64,000 nt of DNA from Anas platyrhynchos (lineage: Eukaryota > Chordata > Aves > Anseriformes > Anatidae), in contig NC_092590.1 in the NCBI RefSeq assembly GCF_047663525.1, positions 54,714,501-54,778,500 of the forward strand, written 5' to 3'. Positions within the stretch are counted from its first letter, which is position 1. The number at the start of each line of letters is the position of its first letter. The position numbers and the translations under genes are program-made. The notes beneath the pieces were generated by a model, which did not search any database, had not been told where the DNA came from, and was given only the letters and a program-made list of their open reading frames with translations. This document shows positions 1 through 14,500 of this stretch, piece by piece.

Positions 1-539
1 CTAGAAGAGCAGTAGGTTCTTATAGCACTTTCAAGCCTGCACATTTAATATCTCATAGAATACACATAAGTCTTTTATATTCAAAAGTTCAAAAATATGT
101 TAGTCCAACTTCTCCAGCTCATCACTAACTACTAACTCTGGATATAGCAAGTGGAATAAAAGTGGAGGAAAAGTTCTTTTTTTGTTGATTCAGATAAGGG
201 AAATCAAGAAACAAAGTTTCGGAAGAGAATTTTTTGCAAGCCACACTTAGGGCATAGACCAGCCCTTGAAACATAACAGCAGCCTGATCAGAAATGTCTA
301 TGCAATTTATAAAGCTATCATGTGTTCTCACTAGATCACTATTATTCATTGTTCTGTATGGAAAAAAAAAAAAAAAAAAAAGGAAGAATTCACACCCAAG
401 TGGCTGATAATACCATACATTCAGTAGACAACAAATCTCTCTATAAAGACTGTAGAAACATACACTTCAAGATTCATGATATGGTAATGTTTAAATGGCT
501 TCAATAATCAAACCAGCAGAAGTATACTATAAATTGATT
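1..539. other. 3' flank of GRXCR1, no gene seen
   Basis: No coding exon or known repeat is recognisable. The stretch holds an A20 run at 362-381. The cleavage site of GRXCR1 is expected near 510-530, just past its polyadenylation signal. Confidence 0.6.
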
Positions 540-545
540 TTTATT
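540..545 (-). promoter_or_regulatory. GRXCR1: GRXCR1 polyadenylation signal AATAAA
   Basis: The plus strand reads TTTATT, so the gene strand reads AATAAA about 100 bases after the TAA stop at 648-646. Cleavage would fall roughly 10-30 bases further along, near 510-530, where the gene strand is moderately GT-rich. This gives a short 3' UTR. No other perfect signal is as close to the stop, but alternative distal sites beyond the window cannot be excluded. Confidence 0.65.
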
Positions 546-645
546 GACTGAATTAGATAAACAGATTCGTTTAAAAAAAAAAAAAATCATATTACAAACT
601 GCTGCAGTACAGTAAAATGAGTTTGCACATGTGGAAATGCCATTC

Positions 646-3306
<2,661 letters not shown>

Positions 3307-3372
3307 CTCAATTTTGGTTAAGAGATCCTGCAGTTCCCCAGATTCATTCATTAACAAAATTTTCTCAGCACC
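3307..3372 (-). CDS. GRXCR1: GRXCR1 coding exon 3 (22 codons)
   Basis: This small exon encodes residues 213-234, from G-A-E-K-I-L through T-K-I-E. It lies between the acceptor ACTAATAG and the donor GAG|GTAACT. It completes the glutaredoxin fold: the first glycine pairs with the last glycine of exon 2 to make the GG after the D-G-H-Y-L motif, a position that contacts glutathione in active glutaredoxins. The segment M-N-E-S-G-E-L forms the usual C-terminal helix. It is too short to stand out as an open frame and was found by reading the region between exons 2 and 4 for the expected family sequence. The frame is continuous with both neighbours. Confidence 0.93.
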
Positions 3373-6300
3373 CTATTAGTAAGAAGAAGAAAAAGGTCAG
3401 CCAGTTTAACGTGAAAAGTAGAGATGTTTAGAAGATTTGTTCTTGAAAATTTAAACAAGCTGAGGACAAATTTGACTCACATTAAGCATTTTGTAATTAG
3501 GTCAACATTAGGAAACCTAGAAGGAAAGAATCTAATCGTTGTTGTGGTAGAACTGTTTGAGGTTAGTTATCAGATGTCATATTGCATTTCCCCTTTGTAA
3601 AAGATGACATGGCTTGGAAATTCTGGTTGTGTTTACTTTATTTTACAGGGTGTGGTTCCTGACAGAATAAAAAATATGTCTAGTTACTATGTCAAAAATC
3701 ACAATTATATAAATATAAAACACATAAGAGACTGCAACTAAATGAGAGGAGGAAATTTTATTTCAAGTATTATAGCAGTTGAGCATTGAATTAAGATATA
3801 ATATGCCTAATGTATAACAGAAGGAGAAAAAGGGTAATGAAAATACCATAACAACATTAAAGTCAGACACAACAATGAATAATAATAATTTAGTCTGAGT
3901 ACATTAGGCCTCTGAGGGGTTCTGTGATCTGAACCAAGACAGCACTCAAGTAGTTCTTTTTCCCTCTGAAAGTAAAGGCTGAGAGATTATTGCAGACAAA
4001 ACAAAACTGTCAAAGATGATGTAAATCTCTTTTTCCCTTTTCTTTAATTAATTTAATTTCTTCTCCCTCTGTAGTTAGAGGAACACATTTGAATGCTTAT
4101 GCTTCAGTTATATAGCCAAATATACTGATTACTAAATATTACTGAATGCTTACAAGCATTTTTAATCAGTGGTTCAGAAGAAATTTACAAAAGGTAAGGA
4201 AACAGGCATAGACAGAAGGAATTGCACAGTCATGAAGCAAGCTTACAGCAGAGCTAAGACCTATGTTCTCACCTCACTGTCTTGTGCATACTCACTGCTG
4301 TGGAAAATTGGCCACAAGTGGTGGCTCCATGACATCTCATTGTCCCATTTTTCAGGTAACTGAATGCCCAGACTGCTAAAATTCATCTTTTGTAGACCCC
4401 ACATGAGCTGGGAGGTGTGGTGGGATGCTGAAAGTGGAAAGCTGGCAAACTACTAAGATTTGACCCAGCTCATGTCTACTAAGACATGTCCATCTGCAGG
4501 GCCCTGAGGGGCTCTCAGTTCCTGCTCCTCACCAGCACCATTCTCCCCATCATGTGGAGGTACAGGAAGGGATGCCAGGGAGCATATACATCAGTAACAT
4601 GTGTCAGACTAGTGCCTTGCTAGAGACTTCCTATGTTGCATCATCTTTCCAGTATCCCTTTTTTGTCTTGTAAAGCCATGGTCACAGACCAGCCCCAGAG
4701 GGACCCAGGGACCCAACACACACACACAGCTAGCATTTGGATGGAGCTTCTATCAAGGTGCACAGCAGGGAGAAGGGAAGAAGCCCACAGCTCTACCAAT
4801 AGCTGAGCACAGGGTACAGAACCACTTCAGTGTGTAACACAAACATCAGCCAAGGGGCACAGAAATGTTGCAAGGGATTTTGCATGACACCCTAGTGAGG
4901 TTGGTTTCCCTCTGCAAGGTCCTTTAGCCGTGGCTTTCTACAAAGAAAAACACTTTTGACTCTGTGTATGGTGATATACTACGTAGGCCCCTTGCTGACT
5001 TCTTTACAATGTTCATGTTTCTTGTTCAGAGATGTTTGTAATCACAGCACTGCATTTCTCTTAAAAAGCAAGGTATTAATATTTTAGTGGATATGAGTGT
5101 AACTTCTGCAGTGAATGCTACTCCTTCAGTGCTACACTTTCAAAGATATTAAATAATAATAATAAAAATAATAATAATATTTACAAGGTAATTATTTGTG
5201 TTTAATTATGTGGAAGATGACAGGCGATTCAGATCAGCTAGCATTGCTTGTGCTGAATCTTCCTCTATTGAAATCTATTAAATATCATGGGCACAGTGTA
5301 TACCAGCTTCAGCATATGCGTCACATCCCTCTGTGTCCCCAGCAAAGAAGCTTTTAGCAGTTGACCAGCCTCCTTCACACTTGCCCTCTAATCTGTCTCT
5401 ATTTTCACACAGAATGGGCAACAGGAGTGACTGGCACAGAAAAGCAAGGGTTTGCCAGGAACCACAGGGTATTAGCTCTGGGCTTGAATGCTCTGCAGTG
5501 GCTTAAGACAGAGCTTGTACTGCCTGTGCTAGGCAAAAACATTAAGTATTTGGAGCTTTATTGATGTAATTGCGGCACTGCAAATTCCCTAATCTGGACA
5601 AACCCTGATTTGCCCTCATTTAGACAGGGATCTCTTCTCCGTGGCAACAGCTGGCAAAAAGCATTCCTATGACTTCTGCTCTGTGATACAATGGTACTGC
5701 ACTGTAATGCTGACTGGCTTTTGCAGCCCTGTAATTAAAAATCTGACAGGTTTCCCATTATAGATTGATATTTCAAAGGATTTATATTTCAGATGACATT
5801 CATCAGCTAGCTGTGTTATTTCCAAAGTGGAAAGTCTTATTATTATAGCTTTAAAATTAAAAACCAAAGTTCTAAATGTCTATCAACATTTTTAAGTATG
5901 TCTTCTGTGATTAATGTCTGCCTCAAGTGAAATTTGAATAAAAGATACTTTGCAGAGGTTAATCTACCCTTTAGATCTGTGAATCTTAATTCTCAGTGCC
6001 TGCAATTAATAGAATAATGAAAGCACCTGTAAAATATGTCCAATAGCTGCTCTCTGACCAAAAATTGACACCTTTCTTTTTATTCTTAGATTGTGTTCTG
6101 TCCACAATTACCCATAAAGGGATGTGAAAAAGTTAAGAATCTGTCCCTCCAAACACAAACATTTTGTTAACCAGGTTAAGGTTCAAAGCACCCACCTGTT
6201 AATGCTACAGACTTTGCTAAATCATTCAACAGGTTTTCTAAATTATTTTTTTGCTTCAAAATATTTCCCAATTTTCCCTTGAGATATTTAGCAATTAGCA

Positions 6301-7224
6301 TCATATTTCAGGCATGGTCCCACTATCTGCAGAACTAGGACAAGTCCAGTAAATTTTCTACTGCTCCAGCTCTGTCTTGTTAGTGAACCAGCTTGTGGAT
6401 AATCCACCATGAATGTAACCTGTTACTATTTTCATGATGTAATTCCTCATCAAGGAATGCACCTAGATGTACACATTTGTATGCAAATGTCCTGCATTTG
6501 GCTGTACTAGACTGCCTGCTGATTTGGGGAAGCAGACTCTCTTTTGCATCATTCCCTACATTCAGAGAAAAATTAATACAGCACTGAAATATTAAATGAG
6601 AGTGGGTTGGAAACCAACCTTGACCACCATGTGAGAGAGTTGGGTTTGCAGGAAATAGACAAGCCCAAGTATCTGTTGTGGACTTGTAAGGAATTTGATT
6701 AAATGCCTGGAAATCTGCCAATAAACTGAGAAAAGTGTGACTGTAGCATAAGAAATGTTAGATTTGATATGCAAAGAGCTATCAGATTTTGTATTAAGAG
6801 GACATGCAATTAAACCCTGCTGTTCCTGAAATGTTAAACTGCAAAACAGAGGAAGCAGATGACTGAATGAAATAATTATATCATAGCTTTATTGCCACAG
6901 AGCAGATATTTACCCCATCAAGTGAAGGCCAGGAAAATGTGTTTACTCTAGCAAAACAATAAGGCAATGGAGAACTACTAATCATAATTGACCACTGGAA
7001 AAAAGGCAAAAAGGAAACTGTTAATATTTTCATAAAGAAATAGAATTTACACAGGTATTTTCTAAAGTTAATTACAAAAATAACTTTATCATTCTTAGTA
7101 AATGGTCATAACCAATGAGTCAGAATATTTTGACTGTAAAACTCATGCCATTGTAGATTCATTACAAGACTAAGTAGGAAGTTGTTTCTTCATGAAAGAC
7201 AATGTACATATTTGAAAATGTTTT

Positions 7225-8103
7225 GAGTAAGTTTGAAAGGAGGAATGGCTGATGCCCCAGAGGTCTGTGCTGCCATTCAGAGGGACCTGGACAGGCTGGA
7301 GAGTTGGGCCAAGAGGAACCTCACGGAGTTCAACAAGGAAAAGTACAGGGTCTTGCACCTAAGGAGGAATAACCCCAAGCACCAGTACAGGCTGGGGGCT
7401 GGCCTGCTGGAGAGCAGCTCTGCAGAGAGGGATCTGGGAGTCCTGGGGGACAGCAGGCTGACCATGAGCCAGCAGTGTGCCCTTGTGGACAAGAAGAACA
7501 GTATCCTGGGGTGCATTAGGAAAAGTGTTGCCAGCAGGTCAAGGCAGGTGATTCCCCCCCCCTCTACTCAGGCCTGGTGAGGCCGCACGTGGAGTATTGT
7601 GTTCAGTTCTGGGCTCCTCAGTACCAGAGGGACATGGAACTACTGGACTGAGTCCAGAGGAGAGCTATGAAGATGATTAGGGGACTGGAGCACCTGTCGT
7701 ACAAGGACAGGATGAGAGAACTGGGCCTGTTTAGCCTGCAAAAGGGAAGACTGGGGGGACACCACTCAATGTGCATAAATATATGAGGGGAGGGTGTCAA
7801 GAGGATGGATCCAGTCTCTTCTCAGTTGTGCCCAGTGACAGGACAAGAGGCAATGGACACAAACTGAAGCACAGGAGGTTCCAACTGAATATGAGAGGGG
7901 TCACTTCTTTACTGTGAGGGTGACAGAGCACTGGGACAAGTTGCCCAGAGAGGTTGTGGAGTCTCCTTCTCTGGGGATATTCAAAACCTGCCTGGATGCC
8001 ATCCTGTGCAATGCGCTTTAGGTGATCCAGCTTGGCAGGGGGGTTGGACTAGAGGATCTTCAGAGGTCCCTTCAAGCCTTGGCCATTCTGTGATTCTGTG
8101 AAA
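7225..8103 (+). mobile_element. CR1 LINE, 5'-truncated, 3' end of ORF2 plus tail
   Basis: The plus strand encodes the C-terminal end of the CR1 reverse-transcriptase ORF: the QRDLDRLESWAKRN segment, then AERDLGVL, MSQQCALV and [11 protein letters not shown]. After a C9 run near 7554-7562 the frame is lost, but later parts ([17 protein letters not shown]) are still readable in shifted frames. It ends with the typical CR1 3' tail, CCATTCTGTGATTCTGTGAA. Everything 5' of the last part of ORF2 is missing, the usual outcome of CR1 target-primed insertion. It is opposite in orientation to GRXCR1 and lies in its intron. It cannot encode an active enzyme. The 5' edge is approximate. Confidence 0.93.
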
Positions 8104-9028
8104 GGCAGCTGAATACTGGAATTTAGTCATATGCTTAAAGTGATACATAAACAAATTTATTTTTAAAATATAGTGCATTATGTATTAATATCTATAATGA
8201 GCTAATATGTATATTAGGGATGGCTCTGTCTTTTTTATCTGCATCTCTTTTCCAGTAAGGTGGGCTTTTACATAACATAAATCTTTAGCAGTCCTGGGTT
8301 CCTTTGTACGAGTAAGAGAATGTTCCTTTTTTATTTATTAATTTATTTCTGCATTGCATTCTGCTTTCTGGAAATTATTTTTTATTCTGCTTTGGCGCCC
8401 CAGCAGATGGCATAATTCCATTTCAGATGGAGAGATGGAGACAGCCTCAGGTGAAAAGGGAAGGGGGGTGGGGGTGGTATTGTATCAAATGGTAAGGAAC
8501 ATGTTGCAGAAAGAACCTGAAATTTCCTGAAAGACTGATATTTAGACAGCGTGTGTCAAAAATACAATGATTCAATCCTGAAAGAAATGAAAAGATTAAA
8601 AAACTTGCTGTACTGCAGCACACAGGACTTTACTTGACAGGGACTAAATATGATTTTTCTATTGCTTTTGCCCAAGTAGCTGATTTGTCTCATTCCCCCT
8701 GTGTAGGCAATGATAAATTCCACAGTATTGTGAAGATTTATCCACACAGCTTGCAGTACTCTTGCAACCCTGTCAGGATTTCTGAGCAGCTCGAATACTG
8801 TGTACTATGTCACATGCACATATGCTGTGTTCTGGTGCTTTTGTTACATTTATCTCATTAAAAATAATCTTGTCCCTTTTCAAAACTCTTCATATTTTAA
8901 TTAGGGTGTTTTTTTATCCTATGACTCATTGAAAGGTGCCTGGCTCAATAGAGATTCTCTTTTGTATTGCTACATGCGATCTCCTTTAGGGAGGGATTTG
9001 CCAGGAAATAAATATTCAAAATTAAAAA

Positions 9029-9052
9029 GAGAGAGAGAGAGTAAGAGAGAGA
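9029..9052 (+). repeat. GA-rich simple repeat
   Basis: A short run of GA dinucleotides interrupted by one TA, in GRXCR1 intron 2. Confidence 0.75.
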
Positions 9053-11161
9053 AAATATTGCATGTTTAATTTACTGACACACCAGCCTTGTGGATTTCTG
9101 TTTTATGATTGCATATCAGAATATAATTATCATAAAAGCCATTACAGAAATGTCCACTGTTACCAGTGAGACCAAATTCTGTGTGAGTTCTCAATCACAT
9201 TTTGCTGAAACACAAGCCCATTGAAGGATGCAGCCAGCTTGCAGCCCTGTGAGTCCCTGACAAGTTGTTTTCTTAAGGTGTCACATCCGTGAGGCATAGA
9301 AATAGCTGGGGAGTGATTGCTTCATGGCCAGATCCTGAAAGACTGGTAAAACATTTGTAACCTTCCTCATATGCAAACTGTCCTCCAACTTATTTCTCTT
9401 CCTCAGTGATTTGATTTTGGACAATTTTGTTTTTTACCAGATCAACAGATACTTTTTCTTGTCTTAAACAATATGAATGGAGCTTCCATGCTGTAATAAA
9501 TGTGTGTAGACCAGAACACTACATTCTTTCTTCATTTTTTTATCCACTGGTGTCAGCAGGTAGTTTGACAGTTTGATATCCCTCCCACATTTATCTAGCT
9601 TCCTAATTCACTTTCCTTCATTCCTATATGTCTGTTAAATATCTCATAAAATAATTAAATAGTTTTAATAAAATTGTATTGCTTGTTACACTGTTGCTCA
9701 TCTGTTAAAGACAGGTTTCGTATGGTCTTCTAAAAAAAAAGTGGCAGTGAATTAATAGGCCATCCATCACACCAAAGTGACTGTAATTGGGCATCAGCTA
9801 GAGCTTAGCAAATAATTTAGTCAATACATTTCAGTATTTTACATGATTTATTTTGACAAAATTGATCACAGTGAGATTTTCTTGGACTTGGTCATAACTC
9901 ATTGTGTTGTTTTTTTAATTATTATTTTTTTTAACATGACAGTTGGGTAAGAAAATCTTAGTCTGAATCCTGGTGTATTTTAAGCTTTTCTAGAAGAAAG
10001 ACTTCTGTTGTTGGCTGGTTGGAGACATCTCTGTTTCATGGATTTGATAAAAGCAGTCTCTACGTTGAACTAAATTTCTCTGTCTGCTAATACCCTGCGC
10101 ATGGCCCATTCTGCAAGTACTAGTGTTGTCTGGTGAAGTGGACTGCTCAGAGAAACCAGCCCTAAGCAGAGCATTAAGAGTTTGGCAGAGTCCTGCCAGT
10201 GTCACGAAAGGAAGGGAAGAATGTGTGCTTGAGTGTCTTTGCAGCCCCAGCACCAATTATATGCTGTTTGTTGATTGCATTTTATTCCATTATTTAAATC
10301 TTTTATAAAAATGAAAGCGTTAGGCAATACCAACAAAATAACCCTGCTGTGTTTAAATACAGTTTGCCTCCACAAATCATGGTCTCGCAGTTGGTGTTAA
10401 TTGCTAATTCTTCAACACTTGAGACAAATACCTTTTCTGAGATCCCAACCAATTTCGTTGGTTGCTTTCCAGACTGTTTTGCTTTTAAACTCTGATTTTT
10501 CAGTTTATGAAAGACACATTTCTAAAGAACAGGTTGTCCATAATACAAGGGTGCAGTTTTAGACACAGAGTACCAATGTACAAATTTTATTATAATTTTC
10601 TACTTGGAGTTATGTCTCACAACAGAGCAGAGTTAGGCTGGTTTTATTGCTAGATTTTAAGTATCAACCAATCCTGTACCTAAAACAATATTCTACTGAT
10701 TATAGTTGCCCAATACAGACTACATTATATAAAATTCAGTGTATGTTTAAGTTCTTAAACTCGAAGCTGTTAGACATTCTCATATCCAACAGAGTTATTA
10801 CTAAGTGACAGGTATGTTTTGTGTGTTAATTTTCCTGGGTCAATAATACACACAGATTTTCATGAGGAAAAAAAAAAATCTATTTCTCTAGATTTCCATG
10901 GTTTCAACTACAAAGATGAATTCTTTTCTTAGAAACACAGCATCACTTACATTGCATTACTACATCTTACTCCCCTCCTGAAAGCCTCTCTCCAGCTCTG
11001 TTGTGTCTTTACATCAAACCTACCAGTGTGGATGGGTACAACACATCCCACAAAGGGGCCTCTGTCTTTGTTCCCATCATTCCAGCATTGCAAATGATTT
11101 CATAAAAACATAATGACTTTCTTCTGTTCTTACAGACTTCATAGTCTCATGTTTTACTTAC

Positions 11162-11401
11162 CCCAAGGTAATGGCCATCAATAAACACAACAGGGAGGGA
11201 GGGAACTTCACACACCTTCCTGCATCTCTCATCTAGTTCTTTTCCGTAATCACTGTTAAGAGCAATATTTTTTTCTTCAAATTTAACTCTGTGGTTTTGA
11301 AAGATCTTTCTAACCAGTTCACATCTTTCAAAAGTGGTTCTCACCACACGAAGGCTGGTAGTATAAATTATTATACGGCCAAATTCTGGCACTGATGACA
11401 C
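11162..11401 (-). CDS. GRXCR1: GRXCR1 coding exon 2: glutaredoxin-like core
   Basis: This exon encodes residues 133-212, from V-S-S-V-P-E-F to D-G-H-Y-L-G. It lies between the acceptor CCTTTCCAG (AG at 11403-11402) and the donor GGG|GTAAGT (GT at 11161-11160). It supplies the first strand (I-I-I-Y-T-T), the helix [11 protein letters not shown], and the S-L-P-V-V-F-I-D-G loop whose proline (residue 202) is the cis-proline of thioredoxin folds. There is no CxxC active site. The position following Y-T-T is Ser148, where I remember Cys in mammals, and Cys196 stands where I remember Ser. Enzymatic thiol-transferase activity therefore looks unlikely; a glutathione-binding or scaffold role is more probable. 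The exon matches the family strongly over its full length. Confidence 0.95.
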
Positions 11402-11483
11402 CTGGAAAGGAAACAAAAAAAAAGTTCCACTTGCAGTATATGAAGTGTTAAGTATATGAAGTGTTAAAAGATTTTTTGTTTCT

Positions 11484-11509
11484 GTTTTGTTTGTTTGTTT
11501 GTTTGTTTT
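11484..11509 (+). repeat. (TTTG)n simple repeat
   Basis: Five to six TTTG units just upstream of exon 2 on the gene strand (CAAA there). Similar short TTTG or AAAC runs occur near 16932-16955 and 59918-59938. Confidence 0.8.
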
Positions 11510-14500
11510 CTGGCTGCTGTAGCATCCAAATACTGAACAATTTCATTAAAAATATCGTTTAAGCAAAAAAGAGAAACACAATCTTTTCTGTACTTTAATC
11601 ACCACCTTAAGGCAATTTAAACTGCTTATCAAAGTAAGGTGCAACTTTACTTCTTTTGGAAAGCTTTGGAGATAGTACAACATTTTCAAGAAACAGACAT
11701 ATTTTAGAACTGGTGGGCTTCCAAACTTGAATAAGTCATCACTCTTTTGTTGTTGTACTGTATACGGATTCACCAACCTTCCCCGAGCTGTAAGACACAA
11801 TGCTTTGGGTTAAACCCATTTCATTTGCAAAAGCACAAATTCTTCAAAGAAACAACAGAAACTTGAATGCAGGGTTTCCCACTGTTTTTAAAACTGCCTG
11901 ATTCTGTTACAACAGTGACTCCTTGTGTTTATACAAACACAATCTGTAGTATCCAGATGAAGTCCAGACTTGATAGCTAAGGTGTTAACAGCCTCCTTTC
12001 AGCAAGGTTAAGAACCAATGCTAAAAGCTCTATCACATCCATGAACCAACACTGACACAGAATAATTTATCTCCACGCTGAGCTAGATCTGGATTGGAAA
12101 GGGGACAGATTTATCATTAATTTTTTAGTGGGGACCTAAAAAATCATTCTAAAATCCAGCTAACATTAAAAAGTATATTTTGTGTTTATTCAGTCTCCAA
12201 ATCAAAGTCCACTGCAGTTAGGAGACACAGTTCCATTGGCTGTAATAAGTAATATTGGCCTGTAATATGCAGGCCAATTCTTCATAGGTATAAGTTTATA
12301 CCTCATATTTCATTTCTACGATGAAGAAAAATATGGAGTGTAAATACTACAGGGGTTATTTTGTCCAAGAGAGAACAGTACATTTTAAAAAATCCTGAGA
12401 ATCTTTGCTCTAATCAAAGACAGTATGTACTAATGAATAGCTAAAATCCTTGCTTTTCTAAAAGTTAGTACGACATTCCCAAGGATATCTATACTATATT
12501 GCAAAGGAAATTTCATTATTTCAGTGCTATTTCAGGAGTAAAACCACAAGTTAGAAAATAATAAGTAAGGATACCTATAATGCACTGTAGCAATCTATGC
12601 AAAGCAAAGCTTGATGGGTGTATAGATACTTTTGAACCATGTCATGTAATAATTGTAAAGACAAAACTGGGTAGAAGCCACTGGAGATTTTGTCAAATAA
12701 TATGGTCATGATTTATCTTACTATTTAAATTGAAGAAAAATGTCTCTTTGAAAGCATATTCTATTTAAAAAGATTTCTACATGGTTCAATGTACAGCAAA
12801 GAATTCTCAGAAGAACACGTGAGTTTTATAGATCACTTACAGATCACTGGAAGTTTAATTGCAGATATTTTACCTATTTTCCATCTCCCATCCTAGGAAA
12901 GAAGCATGTTGTCGTATGTCAGTATTTATTTCTCTTTGAATAGAATTCAGAGCTTTCATTTTAGGAAAAAAAAATAAATGTTATAAATAATGTTACAAAA
13001 AGAGAGCTACTTTTCTCTAGTCTTTTTTTCTGGGCTGAAAATCTGTTATATCTCTACTGCAAATTGACTCTTCTCCAGAATATTATTCACACATCCCAAG
13101 TGAAAGGATTAGCTTGTCCTCTGCTTAAAAGACAATTAATCTACTTAGACACTTCCAAATATTGTAGTAACTGTGCATGGAAGGAAGATGAGTTCATCCT
13201 TTGCAGAAGTAACCAAAAGGAGGTCTTAAAATATTCTTTCACAAGATAATTTCACATACTCATTGTTTTCTCCTCTTTGGAGTGAAAATACATTTTGAAG
13301 TGGAAAACCATTCAACAGGATGGAAATTCGTGTTGCTTCATAGCTCTAATCTTTAATGCTGTTTGTTCCCAGACAGCAGGGGCTGGCAGAAGAGATACAG
13401 ACAGTCATTATCTAGCAAAGCATCAGGGCTGTGGTGTCCCTGTAGCATACAAACCAGCAGCTGAAGACATGGAAAAATGGAAAGTTGTAAAGTAATCTGG
13501 AAAGATATCAAGTGGAAGGTGTGTACACAGGGTCGCTTTTACACTTATTCCTTTATTTTTCCCTGATATGGCAGTGAAGAAAAGCTCGTGTTTGCTCTGC
13601 GAAGAAATACCAAAGGCATTGATGATTAAAAAATTCTTTAGGGAAATTTTATTAAATACCTTGTTTTCATTGTTAAAAGTGCACATAATTTATCCTTGGC
13701 AGGACTTTATCATACCAGAGAAAATCCTTCCTCTCACCTTTTCCTGAACCACATTGGTAATTAAAAAATAATAATAATAATAAAGATAATTAGAGGGATT
13801 TACATGTGTGTGTTTTTTTTTCCTTAATGAGAATCTATGTTAATTTCTATTTTTCTATCCAATTCAACAGCTACAGCCTGTAATGTTTAATTGACAGAAT
13901 ATGCTCTTGAAATAAATCAGCAGAATAATGTTTGAACCCTCTGCTTTTCCTTCCTAGGAAAATGAACTTCCTAGGCTGGAACTGTTGCAAAAACATAATA
14001 AATGGCAAGCAATGTAAGCAAATGAATAGAAAGGCAATTTTTAAAATGAATATTACAATTTAATATAACAAACTTCAAATTAAAATCATCTTGTATGACT
14101 CATACTTGCATAGAAAATTTGAGCTGAATTTAAACAGAAGGTAATTCTCAGGTTAATGGGCATGACAAAATTTTGCTTAGGCTGTGGAAGTTGGACAGAT
14201 GTACAAACCAAAAGATTTGGAGTGACTTACATTGACCATTCTCTTATATTTAACTGGGATTCTCCTTGAAAGCTTATGAAAACCATTTGGCCAGAGGCAG
14301 CAACTTTTTGTAACAAATTAAGAAATTCTCTTGCACATGGGCCAAGAGTGTGCTTCAGAGAAGGTGTCCATAGAGAAAGACTGTCAAGGAAGAGATTTGA
14401 GGCTGCAGATGGAAATAAACCTGCTTTAGCTTCAGTGCTCTGCATCATTTACAGCTCATAAGTTAGTAACACTGTGCTACCAACATCCAAAGAAGCATCC

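Larger units (their letters stand above)
3373..11161 (-). other. GRXCR1: GRXCR1 intron 2
   Basis: The donor is GGG|GTAAGT and the acceptor is TTCTTCTTACTAATAG. Length is 7,789 bases. The intron contains one sizeable CR1 element (7225-8103), an ATA/ATT-rich stretch near 5150-5180 and a GA repeat near 9029-9052. The 5680-5960 part is low-repeat, TAAT-rich sequence that could be a conserved non-coding element. No other gene is supportable. Confidence 0.9.
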
